A stretch of 64,000 nucleotides of DNA from Burkholderiales bacterium (GTDB lineage: Bacteria > Pseudomonadota > Gammaproteobacteria > Burkholderiales > Burkholderiaceae_C). Under the pieces are notes generated by a model. That model ran no database searches. It had not been told where the DNA came from and was given only the letters and a program-made list of their open reading frames with translations. The stretch covers positions 1 through 64,000 of the forward strand of contig JAFKGE010000027.1 of NCBI GenBank assembly GCA_017307865.1, given 5' to 3'. The position numbers and the translations under genes are program-made. Position 1 is the first letter of the stretch, and every line of letters begins with the position of its first letter. Positions 44,203 through 52,338 of the stretch are shown here, piece after piece.

Positions 44203-44903
44203 ATGCCGATGCTTCGACGGAAGGCATGTCGGCCCGTCAGATCGAGTTGCGCCGAGCGGCGCGCGCCTTGGGTCGCCACGGCCTGGTGCACGCCTACGGT
44301 CACTGCAGCCTGCGGCTCGATGCCGAGCGCTTCCTGGTCTGCGCCGCACGTCCCATGGGCCTGATCGCGCCGGGCGAGGCGGGAACGGTGGTGCACGTCC
44401 ATGGACCCTTGCCCGACGGCGTGCTGGGCGAAGTACGCGTTCACCAGCAGGTGTATCGGCGACGGCCCGACGTGGGCGCCGTCGTGCGCAGCATGCCGCC
44501 CAGGCTCATGGCCTTGGGCACGGCACGCCGCGTGCCCAGCCCCCGTCATGGCTTCGGCGCCTACTTCGGCGATGGCATCGCGCTGTGGGACGACCCGCAG
44601 CTGGTGCGCAGCGATGCCGCTGCCGCGCGGCTGGCCGAGCAACTGGGCGCCGGCAAGGCCCTGGTGATGCGCGGCAACGGCGCGGTGGTGGCGGCCGGCT
44701 CGATCCAGCACGCCGTCGTGCTGACCTGGTATCTGGAGGATGCCGCCCGCGTCGAACTCGAGGTGCTGGCCGCGGGGCTGCAGGATGCGTCCGTCATCCT
44801 TTCGGCGGCCGAATGCGCCCAGCGTGCCACCACCGCCGGCCTGATCTTCGAGCGCATGTGGGAACATTTGACGGCGGGCGACCCAGAGGACGTGCACGCG
44901 TGA
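44199..44903 (+). CDS. Class II aldolase/adducin family protein
   Basis: This 234-residue protein has the aldolase II core (RRAARALGRHGLVHAYGHCS, VVHVHGPLP, EVRVHQQVYRRRPDVGAVVR and ALVMRGNGAVVAAGS). Compared with fuculose aldolases, the paired zinc histidines around 92-94 read VRSMPP instead of HTHP, so metal binding may be altered. The TTG start at 44199 overlaps the dioxygenase stop and has GGAG at a good distance; ATG 44226 is the alternative. The likely role is conversion of the ring-cleavage product or of a hydroxylated side chain. Confidence 0.75.
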   Translation: MNADASTEGMSARQIELRRAARALGRHGLVHAYGHCSLRLDAERFLVCAARPMGLIAPGEAGTVVHVHGPLPDGVLGEVRVHQQVYRRRPDVGAVVRSMPPRLMALGTARRVPSPRHGFGAYFGDGIALWDDPQLVRSDAAAARLAEQLGAGKALVMRGNGAVVAAGSIQHAVVLTWYLEDAARVELEVLAAGLQDASVILSAAECAQRATTAGLIFERMWEHLTAGDPEDVHA

Positions 44904-44975
44904 TGCGACGACCCGACTGACCACAATTCATCCCAAGCATTGCATCCAACCCAATTTGACAACCAGGAGACACCC

Positions 44976-46136
44976 ATGAAACACACCGTGCTGACCGCCG
45001 CAGCGGCATTCACCTTCGCGTTGTCCGCCCATGCGCAGACGCCCGTGAAGATCGGCTTCATGGGCGTGCTGTCCGGGCCGCAGGCCGCGCTGGGCCAGGA
45101 CATGCTGGACGCCTTCATGCTGGTGGTGGAGCAGAACGGCGGCAAGCTGGGTGGCGTGCCGGTCGAGGTCATTCGCCGCGACAGCCAGCTCAAGCCCGAG
45201 GTGGCCAACCAGATCGCCGACGAGTTGATCGAGAAGGAAAAGGTGCCGCTCGTCACCGGCATGACCTTCTCCAACATCCTGATGGCCGTCGGCAAGAAGT
45301 TCACCAACGCCGGGGTCGTGGTGGTGGGCTCCAACGCCGGCCCGGCGCCACTGGCGGGTGCGCAGTGCTCGCCCAACCTGTTCGTGGTGTCCAAGCAGAA
45401 CGACCAGTTCGCCGAGGCCATGGGCAAGTACGCCACCACCAAGGGCTACAAGCGCATCATCTCGATGACGCCCAACTACCAGGCCGGCAAGGACTACATC
45501 GTCGGCTTCAAGCGCCAGTACAAGACGCCGCTGCTCGACGAGATGTACACCCCGCTCAACCAGCTCGATTTTTCGGCCGAGCTGGCACGCATCGTGTCGG
45601 AAAAGCCCGACGCGGTGTACGCGTTCTACCCCGGTGGCCTGGGCGTGAGCTTCGTGCGCGCCTATCAGCAGGCGGGGCTGCTGGGCAAGATTCCGCTGCT
45701 CACCACCTCGACGACGGACGGCACCACGCTGCCCGCGCTCAAGGACACGGCCCTGGGCGTGCTGCTGAGTTCCTCCTGGGGCCCGGACATGCCGGGCGCG
45801 GCCAACCAGAAGTTCGTGAGCGATTTCGAGGGCAAGTACAAGCGCACGCCATCGGAGTACGCCGCCTACTCGTATGACGCCGCGCTGCTGATCGACTCGG
45901 CGCTGCGCAAGACTGCGGGCAGCACCGACCGCGCGGCGCTCACGGCGGCGCTCAAGGCGGCCGACTTCAAGTCGGTGCGCGGCAACTTCAAGTTCGGCAA
46001 CAACAACTACCCGATCCAGGACTTCTACGTCTACGAAGTCGCGAAGGACGCCAAGGGCAACGCCAACATCAAGACGGTGTCCAAGGAACTCAGCAACTAC
46101 CAGGATGCCTACGCCAAGGACTGTCCGCTGAAGTAA
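44976..46136 (+). CDS. LIV-type ABC transporter substrate-binding protein
   Basis: This is a 386-residue periplasmic protein with a clean signal peptide (VLTAAAAFTFALSAHA, cleavage before QTPVKIG). The peripla_BP_6 fold is seen in VKIGFMGVLSGPQAALGQDM, GMTFSNILMAVGKKF and NYQAGKDYIVGFKRQ. It is the first gene of a complete five-gene importer placed behind the dioxygenase and aldolase genes, so it probably binds the aromatic substrate of that pathway. A GGAG site precedes the start. Confidence 0.92.
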   Translation: MKHTVLTAAAAFTFALSAHAQTPVKIGFMGVLSGPQAALGQDMLDAFMLVVEQNGGKLGGVPVEVIRRDSQLKPEVANQIADELIEKEKVPLVTGMTFSNILMAVGKKFTNAGVVVVGSNAGPAPLAGAQCSPNLFVVSKQNDQFAEAMGKYATTKGYKRIISMTPNYQAGKDYIVGFKRQYKTPLLDEMYTPLNQLDFSAELARIVSEKPDAVYAFYPGGLGVSFVRAYQQAGLLGKIPLLTTSTTDGTTLPALKDTALGVLLSSSWGPDMPGAANQKFVSDFEGKYKRTPSEYAAYSYDAALLIDSALRKTAGSTDRAALTAALKAADFKSVRGNFKFGNNNYPIQDFYVYEVAKDAKGNANIKTVSKELSNYQDAYAKDCPLK

Positions 46137-46156
46137 CTATCCGAAGAGCCTGTCGC

Positions 46157-47074
46157 GTGGTCTGGAGCCTGTTTTTCTCCCAGGTGCTCAACGGGGTGCA
46201 GCTCGGGATGCTGCTGTTTTTGCTGTCGGCCGGCCTGACGCTGGTGTTCGGCATCATGAACTTCATCAACCTGAGCCACGGCTCGTTCTACATGCTGGGT
46301 GCCTACTTCGCTGCGGCGACGCTGGCGCGCTCGGGCTCCTTCCTGCTGGCCGGGCTGGTGGGCGTCGGCGGCGTGATGGGGGTGGCCTTCGTGCTCGAAC
46401 GCCTGGCGCTGCGCCGCCTGTACGCCAAGGGGCACCTCAACCAGGTGCTCGCCACGCTGGGCCTGCTGATGTTCTTCAACGAAGCGGTGCGCATGGTCTG
46501 GGGCTCGCAGCCCGTGTTCACCTCGCAGCCCGCGTGGCTTAGCGGCTCGGTGCCGCTGCTGGGCATGTCCTACCCGTCGTACCGGCTGATGATCATCGTC
46601 GCCGGGGTGCTGCTGGCGCTGGGCATCTACCTGCTGATCCACAAGACCCGCGTCGGCATGCTGGTGCGCGCCAGCTCCACCCACCCGGACACGGTGGCGG
46701 CGCTGGGCATCAACGCGCGCCTGCTCAACACGCTGCTGTTTGCCGTGGGGGCCGGGCTGGCGGCACTGGCGGGCTGGCTGGTCGGCCCCATCGTCTCGGT
46801 GCAATCGGGCATGGGCGACGACGTGCTGATCCTGGCGCTGGTGGTGATCGTGATCGGCGGCATCGGCTCGATCCGCGGCGCCTTCTATGCCGCCCTGCTG
46901 GTGGGCCTGGTGGACACCATGGGCCGCGCTTACATGCCGCAGATCATGCGCCAGTTCTTGGAGCGCAGCGTGGCCGACGCGGCCGGGCCGGCGCTGGCCT
47001 CGATGCTGATCTACCTGTTCATGGCGGCCATCCTGGCGGTGCGTCCCGGCGGCTTGTTTCCCGTCCACCGCTGA
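46157..47074 (+). CDS. LIV-type ABC transporter permease (LivH-like)
   Basis: This is a 305-residue inner-membrane permease starting with GTG at 46157. It has about eight helices, and the family stretch GLTLVFGIMNFINLSHGSFY is near the start. A later part reads ARLLNTLLFAVGAGLAALAGW and LILALVVIVIGGIGSIRGAF. It is 20 bp downstream of the binding-protein gene and 6 bp ahead of the second permease. Confidence 0.92.
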   Translation: MVWSLFFSQVLNGVQLGMLLFLLSAGLTLVFGIMNFINLSHGSFYMLGAYFAAATLARSGSFLLAGLVGVGGVMGVAFVLERLALRRLYAKGHLNQVLATLGLLMFFNEAVRMVWGSQPVFTSQPAWLSGSVPLLGMSYPSYRLMIIVAGVLLALGIYLLIHKTRVGMLVRASSTHPDTVAALGINARLLNTLLFAVGAGLAALAGWLVGPIVSVQSGMGDDVLILALVVIVIGGIGSIRGAFYAALLVGLVDTMGRAYMPQIMRQFLERSVADAAGPALASMLIYLFMAAILAVRPGGLFPVHR

Positions 47075-47080
47075 GCGCCG

Positions 47081-48043
47081 ATGCTGTTTCCCGAATCCCT
47101 TTCCTGGCGCTCGCCCCGGCTCTGGCTGGCCAGCACCTTGGTGCTGCTGCTGCTGCTGGTGCCGCTGCTGTCGCAGTGGGCCGGCTCCAGCTTCTACCTG
47201 AGCTTCGCCACGCGCATCGTGGTGTTCGCCATTGCCGTGAGCGGGCTCAACCTGGTGCTTGGCTACGGCGGGCTGATCAGCATGGGCCACGCGCTGTACG
47301 TCGGCCTTGGGGCCTACGTCGTCGGCATCAGCGCCGCCAATGGGTTGACCAACGGCTGGGCCCAACTGGCCATTGCGCTGGCATTCGCCGCTGCGGTGGC
47401 GCTGGTGACGGGGCTGGTGTCGCTGCGCACGCGCGGCATCGGTTTCATCATGATTACGCTGGCGTTCAACCAGATGTTCTATTTCCTGGCCGTGAGCCTC
47501 AAGCAGTACGGCGGCGACGACGGCCTGCCGCTGAATGAGCGCAGTGCGCTCGCGCCGCTGCCCGCGCTGGATGGCAAGCTGGCGCTGTACTACCTGTGCC
47601 TGGCCACGCTGCTCATCGTCATGCTGCTGGTCTGGCGTCTGGTGCACAGCCGTTTTGGCTATGTGCTGCGGGGCTTTCAGGCCAATGAGCGACGCATGCT
47701 GGCCGCCGGCTATCCGCGCGTGCGCTATCAGCTCAGCGCCTTCGTGCTGTCGGCGCTGATCTGTACCGTGGCCGGCGTGCTGCAGGCCAACCTCACCGCG
47801 TTCGTCGCCCCGTCCTATCTGTCCTGGCGGGCTTCGGGCGAACTGATCTTGATGGCCGTGCTGGGCGGCATCGGCTCGGTCTTTGGTCCGCTGGTGGGTG
47901 CGGCGGTGCTGCTGGTGCTGGAAGAGCTGCTGTCGGGCATGACGCAGCACTGGATGGCCATCCTGGGGCCGCTGATCCTGCTGGTGGCGCTGGTGTCGCA
48001 ACGCGGCCTCTGGGGCGCGATCCGTCGATGGGGCGCGCGGTGA
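47081..48043 (+). CDS. LIV-type ABC transporter permease (LivM-like)
   Basis: This 320-residue permease contains the LivM wording GLNLVLGYGGLISMGHALYV, LRTRGIGFIMITLAFNQMFY and VLGGIGSVFGPLVGAAVLLV. Its TGA overlaps the ATG of the ATPase gene (TGATG). It partners the LivH-like protein to form the channel. Confidence 0.92.
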   Translation: MLFPESLSWRSPRLWLASTLVLLLLLVPLLSQWAGSSFYLSFATRIVVFAIAVSGLNLVLGYGGLISMGHALYVGLGAYVVGISAANGLTNGWAQLAIALAFAAAVALVTGLVSLRTRGIGFIMITLAFNQMFYFLAVSLKQYGGDDGLPLNERSALAPLPALDGKLALYYLCLATLLIVMLLVWRLVHSRFGYVLRGFQANERRMLAAGYPRVRYQLSAFVLSALICTVAGVLQANLTAFVAPSYLSWRASGELILMAVLGGIGSVFGPLVGAAVLLVLEELLSGMTQHWMAILGPLILLVALVSQRGLWGAIRRWGAR

Positions 48044-48786
48044 TGGGCAAGAAGCTTCAGGTGCGGCAACTGGTCAAGCGTTTCGGCGGCCTGCTGGCCA
48101 CCGACCGTCTCGATCTGGCGCTGGACGAAGGCGAGACGCACGCCCTGATCGGCCCCAATGGCGCCGGCAAGACCACGGTGATGGGCCAGCTGACGGGCGA
48201 GCTGATGCCCAACAGCGGCCGGATTCTCCTGGACGGCCAAGACATCACGACCTGGAGCACGCCCCGACGCGCCCTGGCCGGCATCGCGCGCTCCTACCAG
48301 ATCACGCAGCTGCTGGAAGGCTTTACCGTGCTCGAAAACGCGATGCTGATGGTGCAGGCGCGGCAAGGCCATTCGTTCAACGCCTGGGCGCCGGTGCGGC
48401 GCCAGGCCGTGCTGGTCGAGCCCGCGCGCGAAGCGCTCGACCAGGTGGGGCTGCTGCCGCGCGCCGACGAGGACGTGATGGCGCTGGGCCATGGCGAACA
48501 TCGGCAGCTGGAGCTGGCCATGGCGCTGGCGATGAAGCCGCAACTGCTGCTGCTGGACGAACCGCTGGCGGGCATGAGCCAGGCCGAATCGCAGCAGATG
48601 ATCGCCCTGCTGCAAGGACTCAAGGGCCGCTACACGATGCTGCTGGTGGAGCACGACATGCAGGCTGTCTTCAGTCTGGCCGACCGCGTGAGCGTGCTGG
48701 TGTACGGCCACGCCATCGCCTGCGGCACGCCGGCCGAAATCCAGGCCGATGAGGGCGTGCGCCAGGCCTATCTGGGGGGCCACTGA
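48043..48786 (+). CDS. LIV-type ABC transporter ATP-binding protein (LivG-like)
   Basis: This 247-residue ATPase has the Walker A motif GPNGAGKTT (about 37-45) and Walker B LLLLDEPLAGM. The signature motif is shortened to GHGEHRQLELAMAL instead of the usual SYGQQR-type form. The start at 48043 was preferred over an ATG five codons upstream because of the stop overlap; either is possible. It overlaps the next ATPase gene by 1 bp (48786). Confidence 0.9.
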   Translation: MGKKLQVRQLVKRFGGLLATDRLDLALDEGETHALIGPNGAGKTTVMGQLTGELMPNSGRILLDGQDITTWSTPRRALAGIARSYQITQLLEGFTVLENAMLMVQARQGHSFNAWAPVRRQAVLVEPAREALDQVGLLPRADEDVMALGHGEHRQLELAMALAMKPQLLLLDEPLAGMSQAESQQMIALLQGLKGRYTMLLVEHDMQAVFSLADRVSVLVYGHAIACGTPAEIQADEGVRQAYLGGH

Positions 48787-49493
48787 TGGCCTGGCTCGAA
48801 GTGGCGGGGCTGCAGGCCGGCTACGGCGGCAACCAGGTGCTGCACGGCATCCAGTTCGAGTTGGAGGAGGGGCGGATCGTGTCCCTGCTGGGGCGCAACG
48901 GCATGGGCAAGACGACCACGCTCAAGTGCCTGATGGGCCTGATCGTTCCCAAGGCCGGAACGCTCCGGCTGGGCCAGCGGACGATCAACGGGCTGGCCGC
49001 GCACGAGGTCGCACGCCTGGGCGTGGGCTGGGTGCCCGAGGGGCGCCAGATCTTTCCGACGCTGACGGTCGAGGAGAACCTGCTGGCGACGGCGGCCGAC
49101 CGTCACCGGGCGGCCCAGCCCTACACGCTGCAACGCGTGTACGCGTTCTTCCCGCGCCTGCAAGAGCGTCGCCAGAACATGGGCAACCAGCTGTCGGGTG
49201 GCGAGCAGCAGATGCTGGCGATCGGCCGGGCCTTGATGACCAATCCGCGCCTGTTGATCCTGGACGAGGCCACCGAGGGCCTGGCGCCCTTGATTCGACA
49301 GGAGATCTGGCGCGTGCTGGGCGAACTGCGCAACGCGGGTATGGCGATGATCGTGGTCGACAAGGATCTCGAAGCGCTGATGGCGCTGGCCGACCGGCAC
49401 GTGGTGATCGAGAAGGGGCGCGTGCCGTGGCAGGGCGACACCGAAGCCCTGCGTGCCCAGCGCAGCGAGGTGGAGCGCTATCTCGGCGTGTGA
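48786..49493 (+). CDS. LIV-type ABC transporter ATP-binding protein (LivF-like)
   Basis: This is a 235-residue ATPase with Walker A GRNGMGKTT, signature LSGGEQQMLAIGRAL and Walker B LLILDEATEGL. It completes the importer. It is the last gene of the aromatic uptake and cleavage operon; a 140-bp gap with an AT-rich tract (about 49558-49575) follows. Confidence 0.92.
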   Translation: MAWLEVAGLQAGYGGNQVLHGIQFELEEGRIVSLLGRNGMGKTTTLKCLMGLIVPKAGTLRLGQRTINGLAAHEVARLGVGWVPEGRQIFPTLTVEENLLATAADRHRAAQPYTLQRVYAFFPRLQERRQNMGNQLSGGEQQMLAIGRALMTNPRLLILDEATEGLAPLIRQEIWRVLGELRNAGMAMIVVDKDLEALMALADRHVVIEKGRVPWQGDTEALRAQRSEVERYLGV

Positions 49494-49633
49494 GCGGTGC
49501 TGGCTTGTGAGCGCTTGCCTTGCATCAAGAATTCGATGAACCAGATCAAGGTCATTGCGAATAAATATCATTAATGTCGCCTGTGACGATGCGCTGCGCG
49601 GCATCTCGCCACGCGCCGCGTCGGACCCCGGCG

Positions 49634-50674
49634 ATGTCGATGATGCAAGCTCCCCATTCCCCTGATTTCACGCGCCGGCGCTGGCTGCAGGCCGGTGCCG
49701 CGGCCGCCGCGCTGGGCGCCTTGCCGCGCGGGCAGGCACAGCCGTCCGCCACCCGCCGCGCCAGGCTGGTGCTGTCCGGCCCGTTTGCCCTGGTGTCCTA
49801 CCCGCTCATGCGCATCGCAGACAGCGGCGCGCTGAAGGACGTGGCCGAGCAAGTCGAGTTCAGCACCTGGAAGAGTCCCGACCAGCTGCGCGCGCTGGCG
49901 ATCCAGCCTTCGGCCGACCTGATGGCCATGCCCAGCAACGTCGCGGCCAACCTGTACAACCGCGGCGTGCCGCTCAAGCTGCTGGACATCACGACCTGGG
50001 GCCTGCTGTGGATGGTGTCGCGCGACCAGGGTTTGCGCACGCTGGCGGACTATCGCGGCAAGGAGGTGGTGATGCCGTTTCGCGGCGACATGCCCGACAT
50101 CCTGTTTCGCCTGCTGGCCGAGCACGAGGGCCTGGTCATCGGCAAGGACATCACGCTGCGCTATGTCGCCTCGCCCATCGACGCCATGCAGCTGCTCATC
50201 ACGCGCCGCGCCGACCACGCGCTGCTGGCCGAGCCGGCGGTGTCGATGGGGCTGCGCAAGACGCACTCGTTTCCGATCGAGGTGATCGCGCCCGCGCTCT
50301 ACCGCAGCGTCGATCTGCAGCAGGAATGGGGCCGCCTGCTGAAGCGGCCGCCGCGCATTCCGCAGGCCGGCATCGTCGCGCTGCAGCACGTGCAGGGCGA
50401 CGGCGCGCTGCTGGCGCGCTTCGAGCAGGAGCACGCCAGGGCGCTGGCCTGGTGCCAGGCCAACCCCGAGGCCTGCGGCGAGATGGCGGCGCGCCACGTC
50501 GACATGCTGACGCCCGACGGCGTGGCCGACGCCATCCACGCCACCCGCTCGACCATGCAGTGGGTGGACGCCGCCGCCGCGCGCCCCGAGCTGGAGTTCT
50601 TCTACCAGCAGCTGCTCGATCGGCAACCCGGCCTGGTGGGCGGCAAGCTGCCGGCCAGCGCGTTCTACGGCTAG
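49634..50674 (+). CDS. ABC transporter substrate-binding protein, NitT/TauT type
   Basis: This is a 346-residue exported binding protein with a Tat-like leader (FTRRRWLQAGAAAAALGALP) and the SsuA/NMT1-like fold: LVSYPLMRIADSGALKDVAE, TWKSPDQLRALAIQPSADLM and AMPSNVAANLYNRG. The start MSMMQAPHS at 49634 was preferred over ATG 49574 because it sets the twin Arg near the front. It leads an operon with permease, ATPase and nnrS. The substrate is unknown; the link to nnrS hints at a nitrogen-oxide or haem/metal-related compound. Confidence 0.85.
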   Translation: MSMMQAPHSPDFTRRRWLQAGAAAAALGALPRGQAQPSATRRARLVLSGPFALVSYPLMRIADSGALKDVAEQVEFSTWKSPDQLRALAIQPSADLMAMPSNVAANLYNRGVPLKLLDITTWGLLWMVSRDQGLRTLADYRGKEVVMPFRGDMPDILFRLLAEHEGLVIGKDITLRYVASPIDAMQLLITRRADHALLAEPAVSMGLRKTHSFPIEVIAPALYRSVDLQQEWGRLLKRPPRIPQAGIVALQHVQGDGALLARFEQEHARALAWCQANPEACGEMAARHVDMLTPDGVADAIHATRSTMQWVDAAAARPELEFFYQQLLDRQPGLVGGKLPASAFYG

Positions 50675-50677
50675 CCG

Positions 50678-51490
50678 ATGGCCTGGCCGCAACGCGGGCT
50701 GACCGGCCTGGCGCGCTACCTGTGGGGCGGTTGGGGCGCCATCGCCAGCCTGTTGATGGGGGTGGCATTGTGGGAGGCGCTGGCCGCCGTCTACGGGCCG
50801 CTGGTGCTGCCCACGCCGCTGCAGACGGCGCGCACGCTCGGCGGCTGGATGGCGCACGGCGGCGCCTTGTGGCCCACGTTGGCCATCACCGCGCGGCGCG
50901 CCTTCGTGGGGCTGGCGCTGGCGGTGGCGGCCGGCAGCGCGCTGGGCCTGGCCGCCGGCGTGTCGATGACGGCCTCGATGCTGGCGCGCCCCTGGGTCAC
51001 GGTGCTGCTGGGCACGCCGCCCATCGCCTGGCTGGTGCTGGCCATGCTGTGGTTCGGCACCGGCGACGGCACGCCGGTGTTCACCGTCTTCGTCGCCTGC
51101 TTTCCCATCGTCTTCGTCGGCGGCATGCAGGGCGCGCGCACGCTGGAGCGCCACTGGCGCGATCTGGCGTGCGCCTACCGGCTGCCCTGGCGCATGCGCG
51201 TGCTCGACGTCTATGTGCCGCACGTCGTCTCCTACCTGTTTCCGGCCTGGATCGTGGCACTGGGCATCAGCTGGAAGGTGGTGGTGATGGCCGAGCTGCT
51301 GTCGTCGGACAGCGGCGTCGGCGCCATGCTGGCCACCAGCCGCGCGCAGCTCGACATGCCGGCCACGCTGGCCTGGATCGGTGCGGTGGTGCTGATCCTG
51401 CTGGCACTTGAATATTTGCTGCTGGAGCCCATCCAGCGCGAGATCGAGCGCTGGCGCGAGCCCGGCGGCGTGAGCGCGGGGCCGGCATGA
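50678..51490 (+). CDS. ABC transporter permease, NitT/TauT type
   Basis: This 270-residue permease has about six helices. The SsuC/TauC-type cytoplasmic loop is seen near YRLPWRMRVLDVYVPHVVSY, and WIVALGISWKVVVMAELLSS follows. The gene starts 3 bp after the binding protein stop, and its stop overlaps the ATPase ATG (ATGA, 51487-51490). Confidence 0.9.
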   Translation: MAWPQRGLTGLARYLWGGWGAIASLLMGVALWEALAAVYGPLVLPTPLQTARTLGGWMAHGGALWPTLAITARRAFVGLALAVAAGSALGLAAGVSMTASMLARPWVTVLLGTPPIAWLVLAMLWFGTGDGTPVFTVFVACFPIVFVGGMQGARTLERHWRDLACAYRLPWRMRVLDVYVPHVVSYLFPAWIVALGISWKVVVMAELLSSDSGVGAMLATSRAQLDMPATLAWIGAVVLILLALEYLLLEPIQREIERWREPGGVSAGPA

Positions 51491-52338
51491 CCGCCGGTTT
51501 GCAGGTTCAGGGCCTGTCCCACGCCTTCGGCCCGCGCGCGGTGCTGGAGCACATCGACCTGACGCTGCCCGCCGGCCGCACGCTGGCGCTGGTGGGGCCC
51601 TCGGGCAGCGGCAAGAGCACGCTGTTGCACCTGTGCGCCGGGCTGCTGACGGTGCGCGAGGGCCGCATTGCCAACGGCTTTGCGTGCACGGCCATGCTGT
51701 TTCAGCAGCCCCAGCTGTTGCCCTGGAAGAGCGTGCTGGACAACATCGCCCTGGGCCTGAAGGCGCGCGGCGTGGCGCGGGCCGCGCGCCAGGCCGCCGC
51801 GCGCGCCATGGGCCGGGCCATGGGCCTGGACGAGCTGGCGCTGGCGCAGTTTCCGCCCCAGCTGTCGGGCGGCATGCAAAGCCGCGCCGCGTTGGCGCGC
51901 GCGTTGGTGCTGCAGCCCGACCTGCTGCTGCTGGACGAGCCCTTTTCGGCGCTGGACATCGGCATGCGGCAGCAGATGCATCGCCTGCTGCTGGCCGAGC
52001 AGGCGCGCCGCCCGCTGGCCGTGCTGATGATCACGCACGACGTGATGGAGGCCGTGGCCCTGGCCGACACCGTGCTGGTGCTGGCCGGCGCACCGGCCCG
52101 CCTGCGCTGGCGGCTCGATCTGCCCGTGCCAGCCGGCCACCGCGACGACGCCTGGGTGCACCGGCAGACCGCTCGGTTGCTGGCGCAGGGCGCGGTGCGC
52201 CGGGCCTTCGATCTGCCGCCGCTGCTGGCGCCGGCGCCGTTGCCGACGGAGCCCGGCTTCGATCAGGACCTGGCCGCGGGTCGGGCCGTGGCGCCGGTGC
52301 AGCGCGCGCCGCGCGACGGCTGCGAGGTGCTGCTGTGA
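51487..52338 (+). CDS. ABC transporter ATP-binding protein, NitT/TauT type
   Basis: This is a 283-residue ATPase with Walker A GPSGSGKSTL, signature QLSGGMQSRAALARAL, Walker B LLLLDEPFSALD and switch His in MITHDVMEAV. The C-terminal tail of about 60 residues is longer than in SsuB. Its TGA overlaps the GTG start of nnrS. Confidence 0.92.
   Translation: MTAGLQVQGLSHAFGPRAVLEHIDLTLPAGRTLALVGPSGSGKSTLLHLCAGLLTVREGRIANGFACTAMLFQQPQLLPWKSVLDNIALGLKARGVARAARQAAARAMGRAMGLDELALAQFPPQLSGGMQSRAALARALVLQPDLLLLDEPFSALDIGMRQQMHRLLLAEQARRPLAVLMITHDVMEAVALADTVLVLAGAPARLRWRLDLPVPAGHRDDAWVHRQTARLLAQGAVRRAFDLPPLLAPAPLPTEPGFDQDLAAGRAVAPVQRAPRDGCEVLL

Noticed and set aside
49520..49555. FNR/Dnr-like box before the nnrS operon
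   Set aside because: ATCAA and GAT half-sites are present but spaced by seven bases instead of four, so the consensus is not met.
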